Shown here: piece after piece, positions 47,201-57,631 of the stretch
How positions within the stretch are numbered: position 1 is the stretch's first letter
How the letters are laid out: every line of letters starts with the position of its first letter
DNA from: Pontederia crassipes
Taxonomy: Eukaryota; Streptophyta; Magnoliopsida; Commelinales; Pontederiaceae
NCBI GenBank assembly: GCA_030549335.1
Contig: CM060188.1
Span: forward strand, 17,673,501 to 17,737,500
Direction of reading: 5' to 3'
Length of the DNA: 64,000 nucleotides
The notes under the pieces: generated by a model
Told to the model about the DNA's origin: nothing
The model's input: the letters and a program-made list of their open reading frames with translations, nothing else
Databases searched by the model: none
Made by a program: the position numbers and the translations under genes

Positions 47201-49980
47201 CTCCAGTTTTCGATGTATCCAGCTTAGGAAGCCCTTGTTTATTAGCCCAGTGATTAAGCAACTCCCATGGGACCGAAGTCATTACTCCAGCACCATCACC
47301 AGAGTCATTATCAGCCCCACAACCTCCACGGTGTTCCATGCAACCAAGAGCAGTGAGAGCATCGCTAACTATTTTATGTGATGCTTCATTCTTTAAGTTG
47401 GCAATGAAGCCAACTCCACAAGCTCCTCTTTCTGAAATAATATCATGTAACCTTGCAACCTATGGATTGGCAACTATGTTAATGAAGAAAAATGAACGTT
47501 GGCAGTAACAATGAATGTGTAATTATCAGAAAAAATATAATATAAAACCTTACCTTTACAACACATATTGCTTTTAAAATGAACATAGATAAGAATGATT
47601 AAACTAAAATGACGAGACAATAATAAGTCAACTCATAAAAAGGACTTGAGGAAATTGAAAGTAAATCAAGTTATCAGTTTGGTACTGATGACAAAGACAT
47701 GGAATACAACATGAAAGCGAGTACAGACTGCTTACTGGCAGACTGTTGTATAGTGTATTGAAAAGAAACAATAGGCTGATAACCCCAAGATCCATCCAAT
47801 CTTTGTTTAGATTTTTTTTCTTAAGCCTCATGTAGTTTATTTGTTTGTTCCCCTCTTTACATTGTCAAGAAACCTCACGTTGGGAAACAATATGTCTGGA
47901 CACTGTTCAAGTGCAATGTATTATAGGGCTTGGAGTGTTGGGACATTTAATTTATATACATATACATAATTTTACATATATGACTGTTTGCAGGTGACCT
48001 GTTATTAATATACTTATAGACTTGGATCTAGCAAACTTGGGTTTTAAATTGTTGTGAGTTAACCATCTTACCAAAAGCTTAAGCTACAGGAAGATATCCA
48101 TCTTTGTATTAAAGAATGTTAGCACTTCCCCTCAAGCATGGATGGACTATTGACAATTTTGATCTAGCCCAATCCATCACATAGACCGCTGAACGGGAAA
48201 ATACAAATATCATGTTAAATTTGATGAGCTAATCATTTTATTCAAAAGCACAGGTTGATAGAAAAATACTCATAATCAACATATAATTTCCTCTAACTTC
48301 GATACATGGTGAAAAAAGATACACATTACAGGATACGAACTTTTCCAAAGCAGTACACTAAGGAATAATAAGAATGTATTTCAAATAAGTCCATAAGTCT
48401 TGTGGAGCAAAAGCCAACAATCATAATTATAAGTCCCAAAAATCTTCTTCAATTCGAAGGAAGTCCTTAAAATATTTCTTTTTTTGATAGTGCCCTCAAA
48501 ATATTTCTAATCAATAACTATGGGCTACCACTTCATATCGTTGTATTTCAATGAGATTCTGCGAAGTATATTATCAGAGGCAAAGGAAATGAAATATCTG
48601 CTTGTTGCATTCATGTAGCTACCGTAGTTGTCTTTATGTGTTTCTCCTCTATGATGTGTGTTTCATTAACTTCTCATTGTAATTTTTTTTAGCAACCATT
48701 GTAATTTTTTTGAAACTGATTTCATCAAAATTTTAGAGCAAAATTTGAGTAGTATTGAATCACCTGCACTGCAGGAAATATATGAACCCTTCAATCTATC
48801 ATCATTTAACTAGTCCTTCCTACCTTGAGGATAGTGCATTGCCTCATTATTTGGACATAAAGCAATACTTAAATCAGAAATGAACCAGTGATTGCATTGA
48901 CATGTCAAAGTTTTGAAATGACTTAAAGATAACACAACTGTTTAAAAGAACACACACAGAAACAAACAAAAAGGAAATTGCATTCTATTCGCAATAGCTA
49001 GATCGGGATTGAATTATTCAACAAATCACTCTCCATCAAGATGCATAAGGTGCATCATACCTCCTTCCATGTCCATATTCAAAGCCAACTACACATTTAC
49101 TACAAAACAAATAAGAAAGCGACTTCCATATTTCCAACTTGCTTTACATTGAAAGAGGCATCCATAATATATAACAACCCTTCAAGAAAAATGCTAATCT
49201 ACTAACAACCGCCGTGGCCCAGCAAATTAAGCTAAAAGTTTGGTTGACCAAACCGATATATATATATATATATATATTCCTTTGTCTTTTTTTCCATGTT
49301 CATAAGATTTGACATGATTTTATGCTGGCTGTCGGGGCCTAACACAACCCTCCTTCTTTTTTTGGCGTCGTATGATCCATGTAGCCGACCCCACCTAGTG
49401 GGATAAGGCTTTGTTGTTGTTGTATTCCTTTGTCTTTTTTTCTACTTCTAACACCTCGCCTTACAGAAAGACTTAACAGCAGTTTTCTTCTTATACACAA
49501 TAAGATGAGAAATTGTTACGAAACCTCTATCTCGTCCATCTCAACATCGTGCTCATAAACTATAAGGAAGTTTTAACCCCCGAATCTATGGGTAAGCACT
49601 AATGAATGATCGAACACTTGGACGGGGCCATCCCCGGATCACACACATCAACCAAATGACCCAAAAAAATGGAATACCTTCGGCGCATCATCTCGTCTTT
49701 GCTGCCGCCCATCGGTCGCCTTGCGAGTGGCGCCAGCACCTTCCAGTTCGAGAACGGCCCTGACGGGCGACGACAGGGACCGGCCGGCCGCTCCTCTCGG
49801 CACCGCTGCCCTCCGATGCCTCCTCAACTTCTTGGACAAGGACAGTGAGCCCAGACCCCCGCCGCCGAGGAACGGGTTCCGGCCCGACGACGAGGCGAGG
49901 AAGAGGGGGTTGGACGGCGCCCGGAGGCCGACCTTGGCGGCCGGCGCCACTACGTGTTGGTGAGGAAGGGACGCCGCCAT
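20432..49980 (-). CDS. GLU1: Ferredoxin-dependent glutamate synthase, plastid (Fd-GOGAT)
   Basis: Converts glutamine, 2-oxoglutarate and reduced ferredoxin to two glutamates in plastids. Exons in transcript order: 49678-49980, 47147-47459, 46356-46798, 46054-46185, 44876-44974, 44029-44099, 42007-42103, 41297-41389, 39991-40136, 39655-39814, 38201-38311, 37907-38122, 36647-36804, 31421-31550, 29646-29704, 29432-29537, 28384-28480, 27147-27262, 26864-27061, 26634-26744, 25469-25708, 25188-25286, 24482-24577, 24202-24399, 24040-24114, 23796-23924, 23613-23711, 22076-22218, 21906-21999, 21594-21832, 21426-21504, 20682-20765, 20432-20599. All 32 junctions are GT-AG and in phase: 1633 residues, normal for the family. 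Residues 1-101 are a basic, Ser/Ala-rich transit peptide. Cys115 (ERGACGVGF) is the expected glutaminase nucleophile after processing. Cys1246, 1252 and 1257 ([13 protein letters not shown]) are the 3Fe-4S ligands. Start ATG 49980 lies about 75 bp below a TATA box. Fd type rather than NADH type, because no beta-subunit fusion follows. Confidence 0.96.
26172..26222. repeat. (TA)n/(TG)n microsatellite in an Fd-GOGAT intron
   Basis: A run of alternating TA then TG then TA dinucleotides. It sits just to the right of a short LINE-tail-like sequence (AGGAAAAAGGATGAC near 26142), whose family often carries a TATATATA stretch at this position, so it may have grown from that seed. Confidence 0.8.
27514..27692 (-). 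mobile_element. SINE-like repeat, full-length copy 2, in Fd-GOGAT intron 17
   Basis: The minus-strand copy is flanked by a near-identical duplication CTTTTCGGAACCAAA (about 27499-27513 and 27693-27707). This defines a 179-bp element with head GAACTCCGCC and (TTG)n tail. The long duplication and simple tail fit LINE-mediated retroposition. This copy sets the reference length for the family in this window. Confidence 0.82.
30007..30418. repeat. 20-bp perfect inverted repeat enclosing a LINE fragment
   Basis: TTTAATGTACCTACAAAGCA at 30007-30026 is the exact reverse complement of 30399-30418. In addition TACAAAGCACCTTCTGCTTTGTA at 30017-30039 is its own hairpin, so the TGCTTTGTA unit occurs three times. 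I could not assign this to a transposon family. Confidence 0.6.
30040..30290 (-). mobile_element. L1-type LINE 3' fragment in Fd-GOGAT intron 14
   Basis: The minus-strand translation ([14 protein letters not shown]...[10 protein letters not shown]...) matches the end of the LINE ORF at 35865-36020. The fragment closes with the family's 3' GGATGACAAC...GATGGTCA motif (30041-30070). It is 5'-truncated and frameshifted. It lies within a 20-bp inverted repeat (30007-30418). Confidence 0.65.
31645..32510 (+). repeat. Left copy of an intronic duplication flanking LINE B
   Basis: The block starts GGCGATATTTTGTCCGATAG and ends ...GGAACATAAAAAATG...AACAACACAG exactly at the LINE 5' end. Its start and end match 36157-36391 to the right of the LINE. 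Compared with that copy it carries about 560 extra bases (roughly 31870-32440). Confidence 0.55.
33008..33487 (-). repeat. 3' LTR of the gag-only element
   Basis: 480 bp running (minus strand) TGAAGTAGGAC to GCGCCA. It is closely similar to 34823-35305, with scattered substitutions, so insertion is moderately recent compared with the surrounding LINE. Confidence 0.88.
33840..34798 (-). pseudogene. Ty3/gypsy-type gag remnant
   Basis: A start at 34798 ([18 protein letters not shown]) leads into a frameshift near 34620 and then the gag core [25 protein letters not shown]...WWKQ (34600-34400). Downstream near 34050 the residues [11 protein letters not shown] look like the second half of a CCHC zinc knuckle. 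Stops and frame changes show that it is dead. Confidence 0.78.
34823..35305 (-). repeat. 5' LTR of the gag-only element
   Basis: 483 bp running (minus strand) TGATGTAGGAC to GCGCCA. The primer site begins two bases beyond its inner end, and the outer end abuts the AGACT target duplication. Confidence 0.88.
36157..36391 (+). repeat. Right copy of the intronic duplication flanking LINE B
   Basis: The block starts GGCAATATTTTGTCTGATAG just after the LINE A-rich tail and ends ...AGGAACATAAAGTTGTTAGGCAACACAG. It matches the start and end of 31645-32510, with roughly 15-20 percent difference by eye. Confidence 0.55.
37495..37540 (+). mobile_element. LINE 3'-tail remnant
   Basis: GGCAACCGCAATCCCGGTAG followed by TCATCCTTTCTCCCC and A-rich sequence resembles the 3' terminus of LINE B (36088-36140). 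A very short 5'-truncated copy is likely. No target duplication was identified. Confidence 0.4.
42171..42245 (-). mobile_element. 75-bp ultra-truncated LINE tail in Fd-GOGAT intron 6
   Basis: The minus strand reads the LINE 3' end (ATATATATACCTGGATGACGA...GGTAGTCATCC, then T-rich/A tail). It is flanked by TGAAATGATATT at 42159-42170 and 42246-42257. The 12-bp duplication shows an independent insertion of only the last ~60 bp of the LINE plus tail. Confidence 0.68.
42681..43540 (+). mobile_element. L1-type LINE, 5'-truncated (LINE C), in Fd-GOGAT intron 6
   Basis: A perfect 15-bp target duplication AAAAGCCTCATTACT flanks it (42666-42680 and 43541-43555). The interior aligns with LINE B from the CTCTCCTA..TGGATTGGG region onward (reading frame near 42722-43279: [21 protein letters not shown]...). 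It ends TTGTCATCC, TTTTCTTTC and an A tail. Frames are broken. Confidence 0.85.
43640..43728 (-). mobile_element. LINE 3'-tail remnant
   Basis: AAAAAAGGATGACCATTC...GATGACCACC...GGTTGTCAACC...TATATATATAA repeats the LINE terminal motif in reverse orientation, 100 bp after LINE C. TTGATGAATATGACTCTCTAATCCA occurs on both sides (about 43616-43640 and 43746-43770) and probably marks its target duplication. Confidence 0.5.
49295..49422 (+). mobile_element. SINE-like repeat with inverted 5' half, copy 3, in Fd-GOGAT intron 1
   Basis: It is flanked by a perfect 19-bp duplication (49276-49294 and 49424-49442). The right part (about 49362-49422) is the normal plus-strand SINE 3' end with (TTG)n tail. 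The left part (49295-49353) is the reverse complement of the preceding SINE segment (AAGGAGGGTTGTGTTAGGCC...GAACATG). About 10 bp normally between the two parts are missing. This is the arrangement expected from twin priming. Confidence 0.85.
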
Positions 49981-50050
49981 GAGAAGACGAGATGGAAGGG
50001 GAGGCGGAGGAGGAGAGGGGTAGCAAACCTGAGAGGGCGATCCAAAGGCG

Positions 50051-50060
50051 TCTTTTATAT
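50051..50060 (-). promoter_or_regulatory. TATA box of Fd-GOGAT
   Basis: The minus strand reads CGATATAAAAGACGCC about 75 bp upstream of the ATG at 49980, predicting a transcription start near 50025 and a short leader. The leader is CT-rich (CCTCTCCTCCTCCGCCTCCCC). No stop separates it from the coding frame, but there is also no in-frame upstream ATG, so 49980 is the start. Confidence 0.65.
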
Positions 50061-50280
50061 CGATCACACTTCTCCACTCGCCAGTGGTGTTGTTTCTTAT
50101 TGGTACAAGAAGGGGAGAGCAAAAGAAAAAGCAAAAAAAGATGATTTTTTAAGAATTTTTGTGGAGGAGGCAAAATGAGATGAGGATAAAGGAGAGAAGT
50201 TGGGAAGGGAAGTGGAAGGAGTGAGAGGGAGCTGCACTGCCGGCCTCTCACGTCTATCTCCAATAAAATGTGAGGTAGCA

Positions 50281-50557
50281 GGGAGAGAGAGGGAGGCGGG
50301 GGGAGAGAGAGAGAGAGACGAGAGATGGAGGAGAACGAAACGACAGAGAGCGATGACAAAAGAGAGGAGAGAGAAAGGACGGTATGTGGTATGTGTGTGT
50401 GTAGAAATTGGCTTCGAACGGGGAGTGCTGACGGTGCGGGTGGCTTTGTTTTGGCAAACTGCGGAATTTAGCTTCTTTCTTTATTTTTTATGATTGCATC
50501 ATCTCCTTCTCTCTCCTCTCTCCTCTCTCCTCTCTTCTCCCTCCTCTCTCTCTCTGC
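50281..50557. repeat. GA/CT-rich tracts upstream of Fd-GOGAT
   Basis: Two purine/pyrimidine-asymmetric runs (50281-50330 and 50492-50557) lie 230-510 bp upstream of the Fd-GOGAT TATA box. GA repeats near plant promoters can bind GAGA-type factors; here that is only a possibility. The long frames on both strands in this region are products of this composition. Confidence 0.6.
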
Positions 50558-53500
50558 TTGACAGTTCAATGACAAATTAATTAAAACGACAATAAGCGTG
50601 TAACCACTCCTGCATAAAATAATAATTATGATCTTAAATTTTGAATTGTATAGTTCCACCATATTTATCACTTTTATCACAGTTATTTTTTGGGCATTTG
50701 CGCATGTGAAGTTTACAGGAGTATAGGACTATTTTTCGTATTAATTATGCCTTCATAATAGAATGATAAGAGTGAATTACCTAGTGTTTTTTTATTTTAA
50801 ATTTAGTTTTTTTCTTCTGCTAAAGTTGAGGCCCGCATATGAAAATTAGGTAATTTCATAATAATATGTTTACTAACTATATAACTCGATTTTTTTCGCG
50901 GTCGATGCATAATTACTTCAGTTTTAATCCACAAAAATCTAATTCGTTTGGATCATTTGATTGGAGAATGCTTTAATTAAAATAAATTGGCAGAATATGA
51001 TATTCTAGAAAAAGTAAACATATTTTTATTTTCATTAATGTTTGACTTGAGAATATCGTAATTTAAAAATATAATATTTTATAATTATTATTTTATAAAT
51101 ACTTTATATTTATTAATGTTACTAAAATACTTTCCGAGTTATAATATGTATCAGGGTTTTAATAAATTTTTACACACACACACACCCCCATCCCCCACCC
51201 CCCTTCTCCTCCTCCCCTACTAATCTTAGCACTACGAAAATAATCATTTAATTTATACAATATGTGTGCATACAGTCAACTCCCTTAGTAATAGGGAAAA
51301 ATAATTTTAATGGAAAATAACAATGTTTTAATCACTATGTATTATGAAATTTCATTTTTGGTTATTTTTTATCCTGCCGATAATTGTTAGGTATAATATT
51401 GAACAAGTTTTGTACACAGAACTACAAAAGGACAAGAGGAGAGAGAAAAAATTATATTTTACTTGTGGCGCTTGTCAGCACTTTGAATATTGCGGTTGAT
51501 CTGCTATTGTCAATTGACTCATTAGTTAATGGTACACTTTCTTCATGGTTATCTAGTTGATCGCTGCACAAAATTTGAACAAAAAAAATTATTGGAGCTA
51601 TTTGAAGCGTCGTAAATCCAAGTTAAAAGTCAAATTTCTATTTACATATTATATTTTTTTTAAAATTACAAATCATTGAAGAGTACTTCCACTAGTTTAC
51701 AAAGTTTGGACTTTAGATGTTTTTTTTTGTGCATGTCCTCTTTATTTTTATTAATTATTTAATTTCTAAATAGTGTGTATCATATTTAATTTTTAATGTA
51801 ATTAATATATTTTATAATTCCATTGAAATATCGCAAATAAACTCGTGATTTCTCAAAATTTTCTTTGCACGCCCTTGAACTGTTGTTGGATCTTTTTTAT
51901 TGCTAAATGATATTTTTTATTCTGAATTTTTTGATGAGATGTGGCGCCACGCGTTCGAGATTTGAAAGAGAGGGAGCGATGCCCGTCTATTTTTTTATTT
52001 TATAAATAAAATGTCATAATTTTAATAGTTGAGACAGCATATTTTCTTTTTAAAAATAATTAGAAAGGTAAATGTCATGTGACTTGAAAAATATAAAGTG
52101 AAAAGACGTTTAAAATTTAAGGGACAACAGAATTTCAAACATCACCAGTTAAATGCGAAAATTTATGATAATTCAGAGGCCTGAATAGAATATTCATTTT
52201 TAATATTTTACTCATCTAATTTTACTTGTCAAAATAAAATGTCTGAATATATTTTCCAAAAAAATTTATTTAAGTTAATTAATATTTTTTGTCTTCAAAA
52301 TAAAAATTATGAATATCTGTAAACAACAAAAGTTCATTATTATGTTGTTACAAAAAGTATCCAATTTAAGTATGAATGCATAATTTATAGTCATATTTAT
52401 TTATGTTACTTTACATGCCGGCTCAAGAAATTGGGAGGAGTAAAGCCAATTTTTTTTTTACATAAAAAAATATTAGTATATTTATTCTTATAATATTTTA
52501 ATATAAAAATTTATAAATAATATATTCAAAAACAATTATATGAAAATAGTAAATAAGAACTATTTTTGTAAGTGTTGTTAACCATGAACAAGAGTAATAA
52601 TAATATTAATGGCAAAATTAATTGAAGTATTATGATTTCTTTCAAAAAAAATGTTAAAATGGTATAAATTAAATTTAAAAGATACTTAATTATAATTTAG
52701 ATAGTGAAAGTAAATGATATTAAAAATGAAGATAAAATATACATTTAGTGATTTTAAATCAATAAAACCATTATAAGACCTATATAATATTTTAATATTA
52801 TTAAAATTAATACTTAATACATAATAAGGGACCTTCTATTGAGTGAGACCTCAAGCAAATGCTCGAGTGGCCTCACCCTTGAGCCAGCCTTGTTACTTTA
52901 TCGTTATAAATTATTTTGGTCGTTATATTCTACCAAGCATTTTTACTAAATTTATAACAAAACTCATATTCATTAATATCTATCTATTATATATTAGTCA
53001 ATTGCGATCTATCTCTTTCTATTATGAAAAGGGAGTGACAACGGAATCACATATACAAAAAATACAAGAAATACAAAATAACTCAATACTCTAATGCAAA
53101 ATACAAAATAAAACATTTTGAACTTATTTAAATTTGATAATTTCCGCCCCCAAACAAATGTAAGGAGATCTCTCTATAACTCTCCTCCAACTCGCGTTTG
53201 TTTCCGAACAGTGACAGCACTGTATGGGATAGAGGGCTTCATCGTTTAATATATAACACAAGAGTTATAAAGAATTTATAACTGATTTAAATTTTAAAGC
53301 ATTATTAACACTTTCATGTGTTAAGTAAATTGATTACTAATTCGTTAAAGAGCCTTGATAGCAAATTGAAAAGTTTTCTTTCCTATGTATCACTTGGTCG
53401 GATTTAGACTCTAAGCACCGTTGATCAACATTGGTTAGCATAATTAGTTAGTAAGATTATGTCACAATAATTAGCTAGTAGTTCAGATGGTTTTACTCTG

Positions 53501-54929
53501 GCTCTAAATTAGTTAAATGCTGATGGTTGTAAATATGGAAAGTGGGCATAAAAGCAAATTTAAGCACAGCTAATAAACATTTTCACACTATGTACACTTG
53601 TATATTATTAGATAGAGGAAATTAAAATTTTATTCACACAATGTTGACTTTTTTATATTCACATTAATTTTTGCAAATATTAGAACCTAACCTGGATATT
53701 ATTTTTTCAATAGAAATAGTCTGAGAAAAATAGGAAAGATATATATTTGTGAAATCCTTAAAAAGATATATAGAGGCGAACTCCTCAAACTCGTCCCGGT
53801 AACTTTAACAATTACGTGTCTTTATAGATGTAAATTTTGTGTGTTCCCATTTGACAAGAAAATATGATGGCAAGTTCAATTAAGTTTTGAGTTAACAAAT
53901 TAGTTAGCACTGTGTGAATGGAGTGAAATTTGATGATGAAAAATAAATTAATCGGTATGATAAAAAAAATAAATGTGATGAATTAATTTTAGTGGGTGAT
54001 CAAATTAAAAATATGTATTATAAATATATATATTATAAAATTATTAAAAAAAATAAAATACATAATATATATTAAAAAAATTATGTCAACAAATTTGTTA
54101 AGAAATATACTATTTAAATATAAAAACAAATTTTTAATAATTTATATTTAATGGAATACTAAAATTTTATAAAGAACGAATAAATAATAAATAATATTAT
54201 ATTACTAATTTATTATTTATATTTTATAGATAATGAATAAATTAACTTATATAAGAAATGTTACAAAAATTTATAAAGAAAAAAAAAGTGGGGAAAAAAC
54301 AAAATGTCAAAAAAAAAGACGCCCCTCCAACTCGCGTTTAAAGAACCGGAGATTGATTTCGCTCGGTTTCACTTTGCAAAGGACGCCCATTTGTATTAGC
54401 TCCTTATTTCAGTCATTTTAATCAAATAATTATATTTTTATCACATGGGTCCCACTACAATAAAATAAGTGCATGAATAAGAAAATAGTGGAGATAATAG
54501 ATTCTTTTGTATGCTCCAGATGGTTAAGAACAAGTCCTGGGTTAAAATATATTAATATAGAAAAAATCTGAACCTAACATGCCGCTTTAAAAATTTCGCA
54601 AGTTGTTTGAAGTATATTAAATAACTATTGGTTGTTATCAATAGTGAACTTGTACTAAAGCCTAATAGCTTTACTTATAGTGCCTTGCTGGTTCCGTTTG
54701 GGCCTTTTATAAAAAAAATGTATTTTTTTTTCAAACCAAATGTACTTCATATTTTAAGAATGAATTGCAATATAAAATAAATCAACAAATGATATAGACT
54801 TTGGTACACATTTAAATACTACAAATTAAGATTATCTATTATTATATTTAAAAAACTACAATTTTAAATATCATAAATTTGCGAAAATATTATAGTGCAA
54901 AAATTATTATAATGATTAATGAGTGATAA
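50558..54929. other. AT-rich intergenic DNA, no gene seen
   Basis: Very AT-rich, with no coding frame of interest. A short (CA)n/C-rich tract lies at 51171-51220. The only resolvable element is the hAT-like insertion at 52414-52892. The rest is probably decayed repeats that cannot be assigned by eye. Confidence 0.6.
52414..52892. mobile_element. Small non-autonomous hAT-like element
   Basis: The 8-bp duplication TTACTTTA (52406-52413 and 52893-52900) flanks inverted termini CATGCCGGCTCAAG and (complement) CAAGGCTGGCTCAAG. At 479 bp it is AT-rich inside with no transposase frame. Duplication length and the terminal CA fit hAT. Confidence 0.72.
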
Positions 54930-55097
54930 CTTCGCCTATGTTTTATAGTCGATCCCAAGCTCGGATAAAGGAGGAGGGTTGTGTTAGGCCCTGAATATAA
55001 AAATCTGTCAAATTTTATGAATATGGATCAATGAATATGACGTCGTATGATTCATGTAGTCGACCACACCTAATGGGATAAGGTTTTGTTGTTGTTA
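54930..55097 (+). mobile_element. SINE-like repeat, near full-length copy 4
   Basis: Head CTTCGCCTATG, body with the same GGATAAAGGAGGAGGGTTG core, and (TTG)n tail. Flanks ATTAATGAGTGATAA (54915-54929) and ATTAATGAATGATAA (55098-55112) differ at one base. More diverged than the copies in genes. Confidence 0.78.
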
Positions 55098-55920
55098 ATT
55101 AATGAATGATAAAAATATGAGTATTTTAAAATTCAAATTGCACTATACATACGTGCACAGTTTATAAGTCATATAATAATTTCATATAGTTTGAATTATT
55201 TTATTATGTTACGAAAATTGATATATTTTAAAAGTCTATTTACTGATATTTTAGTTATAAAATAAAACGTATAATATTTGTAATGTAGTTTAATTTTTTG
55301 CTAAATATTTATTAATTTATACAGCCGTGGAAAATTATTAAAAAATGTTTATAATAATATCGCATACTACTTGCAATGACAATAGAAGGAGGGAGGGGAC
55401 TATAGATGACATTATGCCTGCCCCTTGCAAGTCCAAAAGAGAATCCTCGATTAGGAACAAGAATTCGAAACCATAGAACCATAGAACAAGAATTCCTTCT
55501 ATCTAATTTACTAACTATAAAAAATTTGTATAATTAATAATATAAAAATTTCATAAAATATATCTTTAGTTCTTATTTTTTATTCAAATAGTCACTAAAA
55601 TGTATCACTTTAATTAACCTTTTAGTTTCTCATTATTATAATTTTTATTCAAACATCAAACCAAATTTTTTTCTTTCTAATCGATTAGTTTTGAAGAACT
55701 AATAAAAACTTAAATTCTTGCGTCCAAAAACAACATAGCCATAGAACTAATAAGAACTCAACTCCTTGCATCCAAACACAATACAACTAGAGTGTGTGTA
55801 TGCAAGAACTTAACTTCTCATTAGTTCTCGAGACTAATCGATTAGATTGAAAATTTTAGATTTGATATTTGGATGAAAAATGCAATAATAGAAATTTAAA
55901 AAATTGATTTAATAGACAAA

Positions 55921-57628
55921 CACTACTAGAAAAACGCGGATTATTGACAGTTCGGACCGTCGGTAATCAGCCCGAAAATCGTCGGTAATATAATTACCGA
56001 CGGTTTTTCAGTCGGAATCGATCCGTCGAAAAAACGCTCATCGCAAACGAATTTGCGACGATTGAAAAAATCCGTCGAAAATATCGACAGTTCTGGCCGT
56101 CGGAAAAGTCCTCGACGGTTCGACCCGTCGAAATTTTTCGACGGTTGCAACCGCCGAAAAAGTCCCCGGCGGTTCGAACCTCGATATTTCCGACGGTTCC
56201 AACCGCCGGAAAAGGACCCGGCGGTTCGAACCGTCGATATTTCTGACGGTTGCAACCGCCGGAAAAGACCGACGGTCCGAACCGTCGAAATTTCTGACGG
56301 TTGCAACCGTCGGGAAAGGCCGGCAGTTCGAGCCGTCGCAACTTTTTGACGGTCGCAACTGTCGAAACTTCGGACGGACGTCACAACAGTCGATCTTTAG
56401 ACGGTCGCAACTGTCGAAACTTCGGACGGACGTCACAACAGTCGATCTTTAGACGGTCGCAACCGTCGCAAATAATTTTTTAAATATAAAAAAATTAGCG
56501 GCCGGATCCGGCCGCCTGGCGTTCGGATCCGGCCGCTGGAGGCCGGATCCGCCGCCAGGCGGTCGGATCCGGCAGCTGGAAGCCGGATCCGGCAGCCTGG
56601 CGGCCGGATCGGCCGCTGGATGCCGGATCCGACGGCCGCTGAAGGTCGGATCCGGCCGCCTGGAGGCGGGATCCGACCGCCTGGCGGCCGATCCGAACGG
56701 CCACGGCCGGATCCGACCTCCGGTCGGCCGACAGCAGAGAGAGAGACGCCGGCGCGGAGCGGGAGAGAGATACGCCGACGCGGGAGAGGGTCGCCGGTGC
56801 GGGAGAGGGTCGCCGGCGTCCGACGCGCGGGAGAGGGTGCTCGCGGCCGGGAGAGAGAGAGGAGAGGAGGGAGAGAGAGAGGAGTGGAGGGAGGAGGGAG
56901 GAGGGAGAGAGAGAAGAGGGAGGATGAATATATATAAAGGAAAAAAAGTTGAAAGAAAGCGGGAAAAGGGAAAAAAAAGCGGGATAACGAAATTTTAATT
57001 ACCGACGGTTTCGGCCGTCGAAAACGTAAATATTAAATATTTTTATAATTACCGACGGTTGTGACCGTCGAAAATATATTTAGTTATATATAATATTTAT
57101 TTTTTATTTTACCGACGGTTTGAACCGTCGGTAATCGTTACCGACGGTCAAAACCGTCGGTAATTGCGACGGTTTGGTCCGTCGCTAGTTATATTAATAA
57201 AATACTCTTTATATAATATTATTATACATTTATCGACGGTTACGACCTTCGGAAATTGCGACGGATGGATATTCGTCGGAAATATCGACGTTCCTAATCG
57301 TCGAAAAATTAAATAATAATATAATAAATTATATAATTAATTTTTTATTTCCAACGGTCGTGACCGTCGGAAAATTCGTCGAAAAAATTTAATAATAATA
57401 TAAAAAATACATAATTTAATTTTTTTATTTCCGACGGTCATAAAAGTCGTCGGAAATTGCGACGGATGGATATCCGTCGAAAATATCGACGTTCCTAATC
57501 GTCAAAAAATTAAATAATAATATAAATTATTTCCGACGGTTATAACCGTCGAAAAATCCGTCGCAAATTGCGACAGATTTAGAACCGTCGGAAATTATCC
57601 GTCGAAAAATCGCGATTTTCTTGTAGTG
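55921..57628. mobile_element. Non-autonomous CACTA (En/Spm-type) transposon
   Basis: The element begins CACTACTAGAAAAACGCG and ends CGCGATTTTCTTGTAGTG, terminal inverted repeats with the diagnostic CACTA. A 3-bp duplication AAA (55918-55920 and 57629-57631) flanks it. Both subterminal regions are packed with CCGACGGTT-type units and their complements (AACCGTCGG), the CACTA transposase-binding pattern. No transposase frame exists. The apparent proteins at 55941-56937 are translated repeats. Confidence 0.93.
56495..56720. repeat. GC-rich GGATCCGGC/CGCCTGGCGG array inside the CACTA element
   Basis: About a dozen copies of a GGATCCGGCC[G/A]-like unit, separated by CTGGAGG or CCTGGCGG, form a GC-rich core quite unlike the subterminal repeats. 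A GA-rich tract (56735-56935) follows it. The units create many BamHI-like palindromes. Confidence 0.8.
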
Positions 57629-57631
57629 AAA

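Noticed and set aside
49688-50493. Long frames on both strands around the Fd-GOGAT first exon (for example 223 codons at 49688-50359)
   Set aside because: They come from GC-rich coding sequence read in wrong frames and from GA/CT tracts; the transit-peptide frame from 49980 is the one that joins exon 2.
55941-56937. Several overlapping open frames on both strands, some over 130 codons
   Set aside because: They translate the CCGACGG and GGATCCGGC repeats of the CACTA element; the peptides are repetitive Arg/Thr-rich strings with no domain.
57000-57610. Regularly spaced palindromic units resembling a CRISPR array
   Set aside because: This is plant nuclear DNA, spacers are AT-rich and irregular, and the units are CACTA subterminal repeats bounded by CACTA termini.
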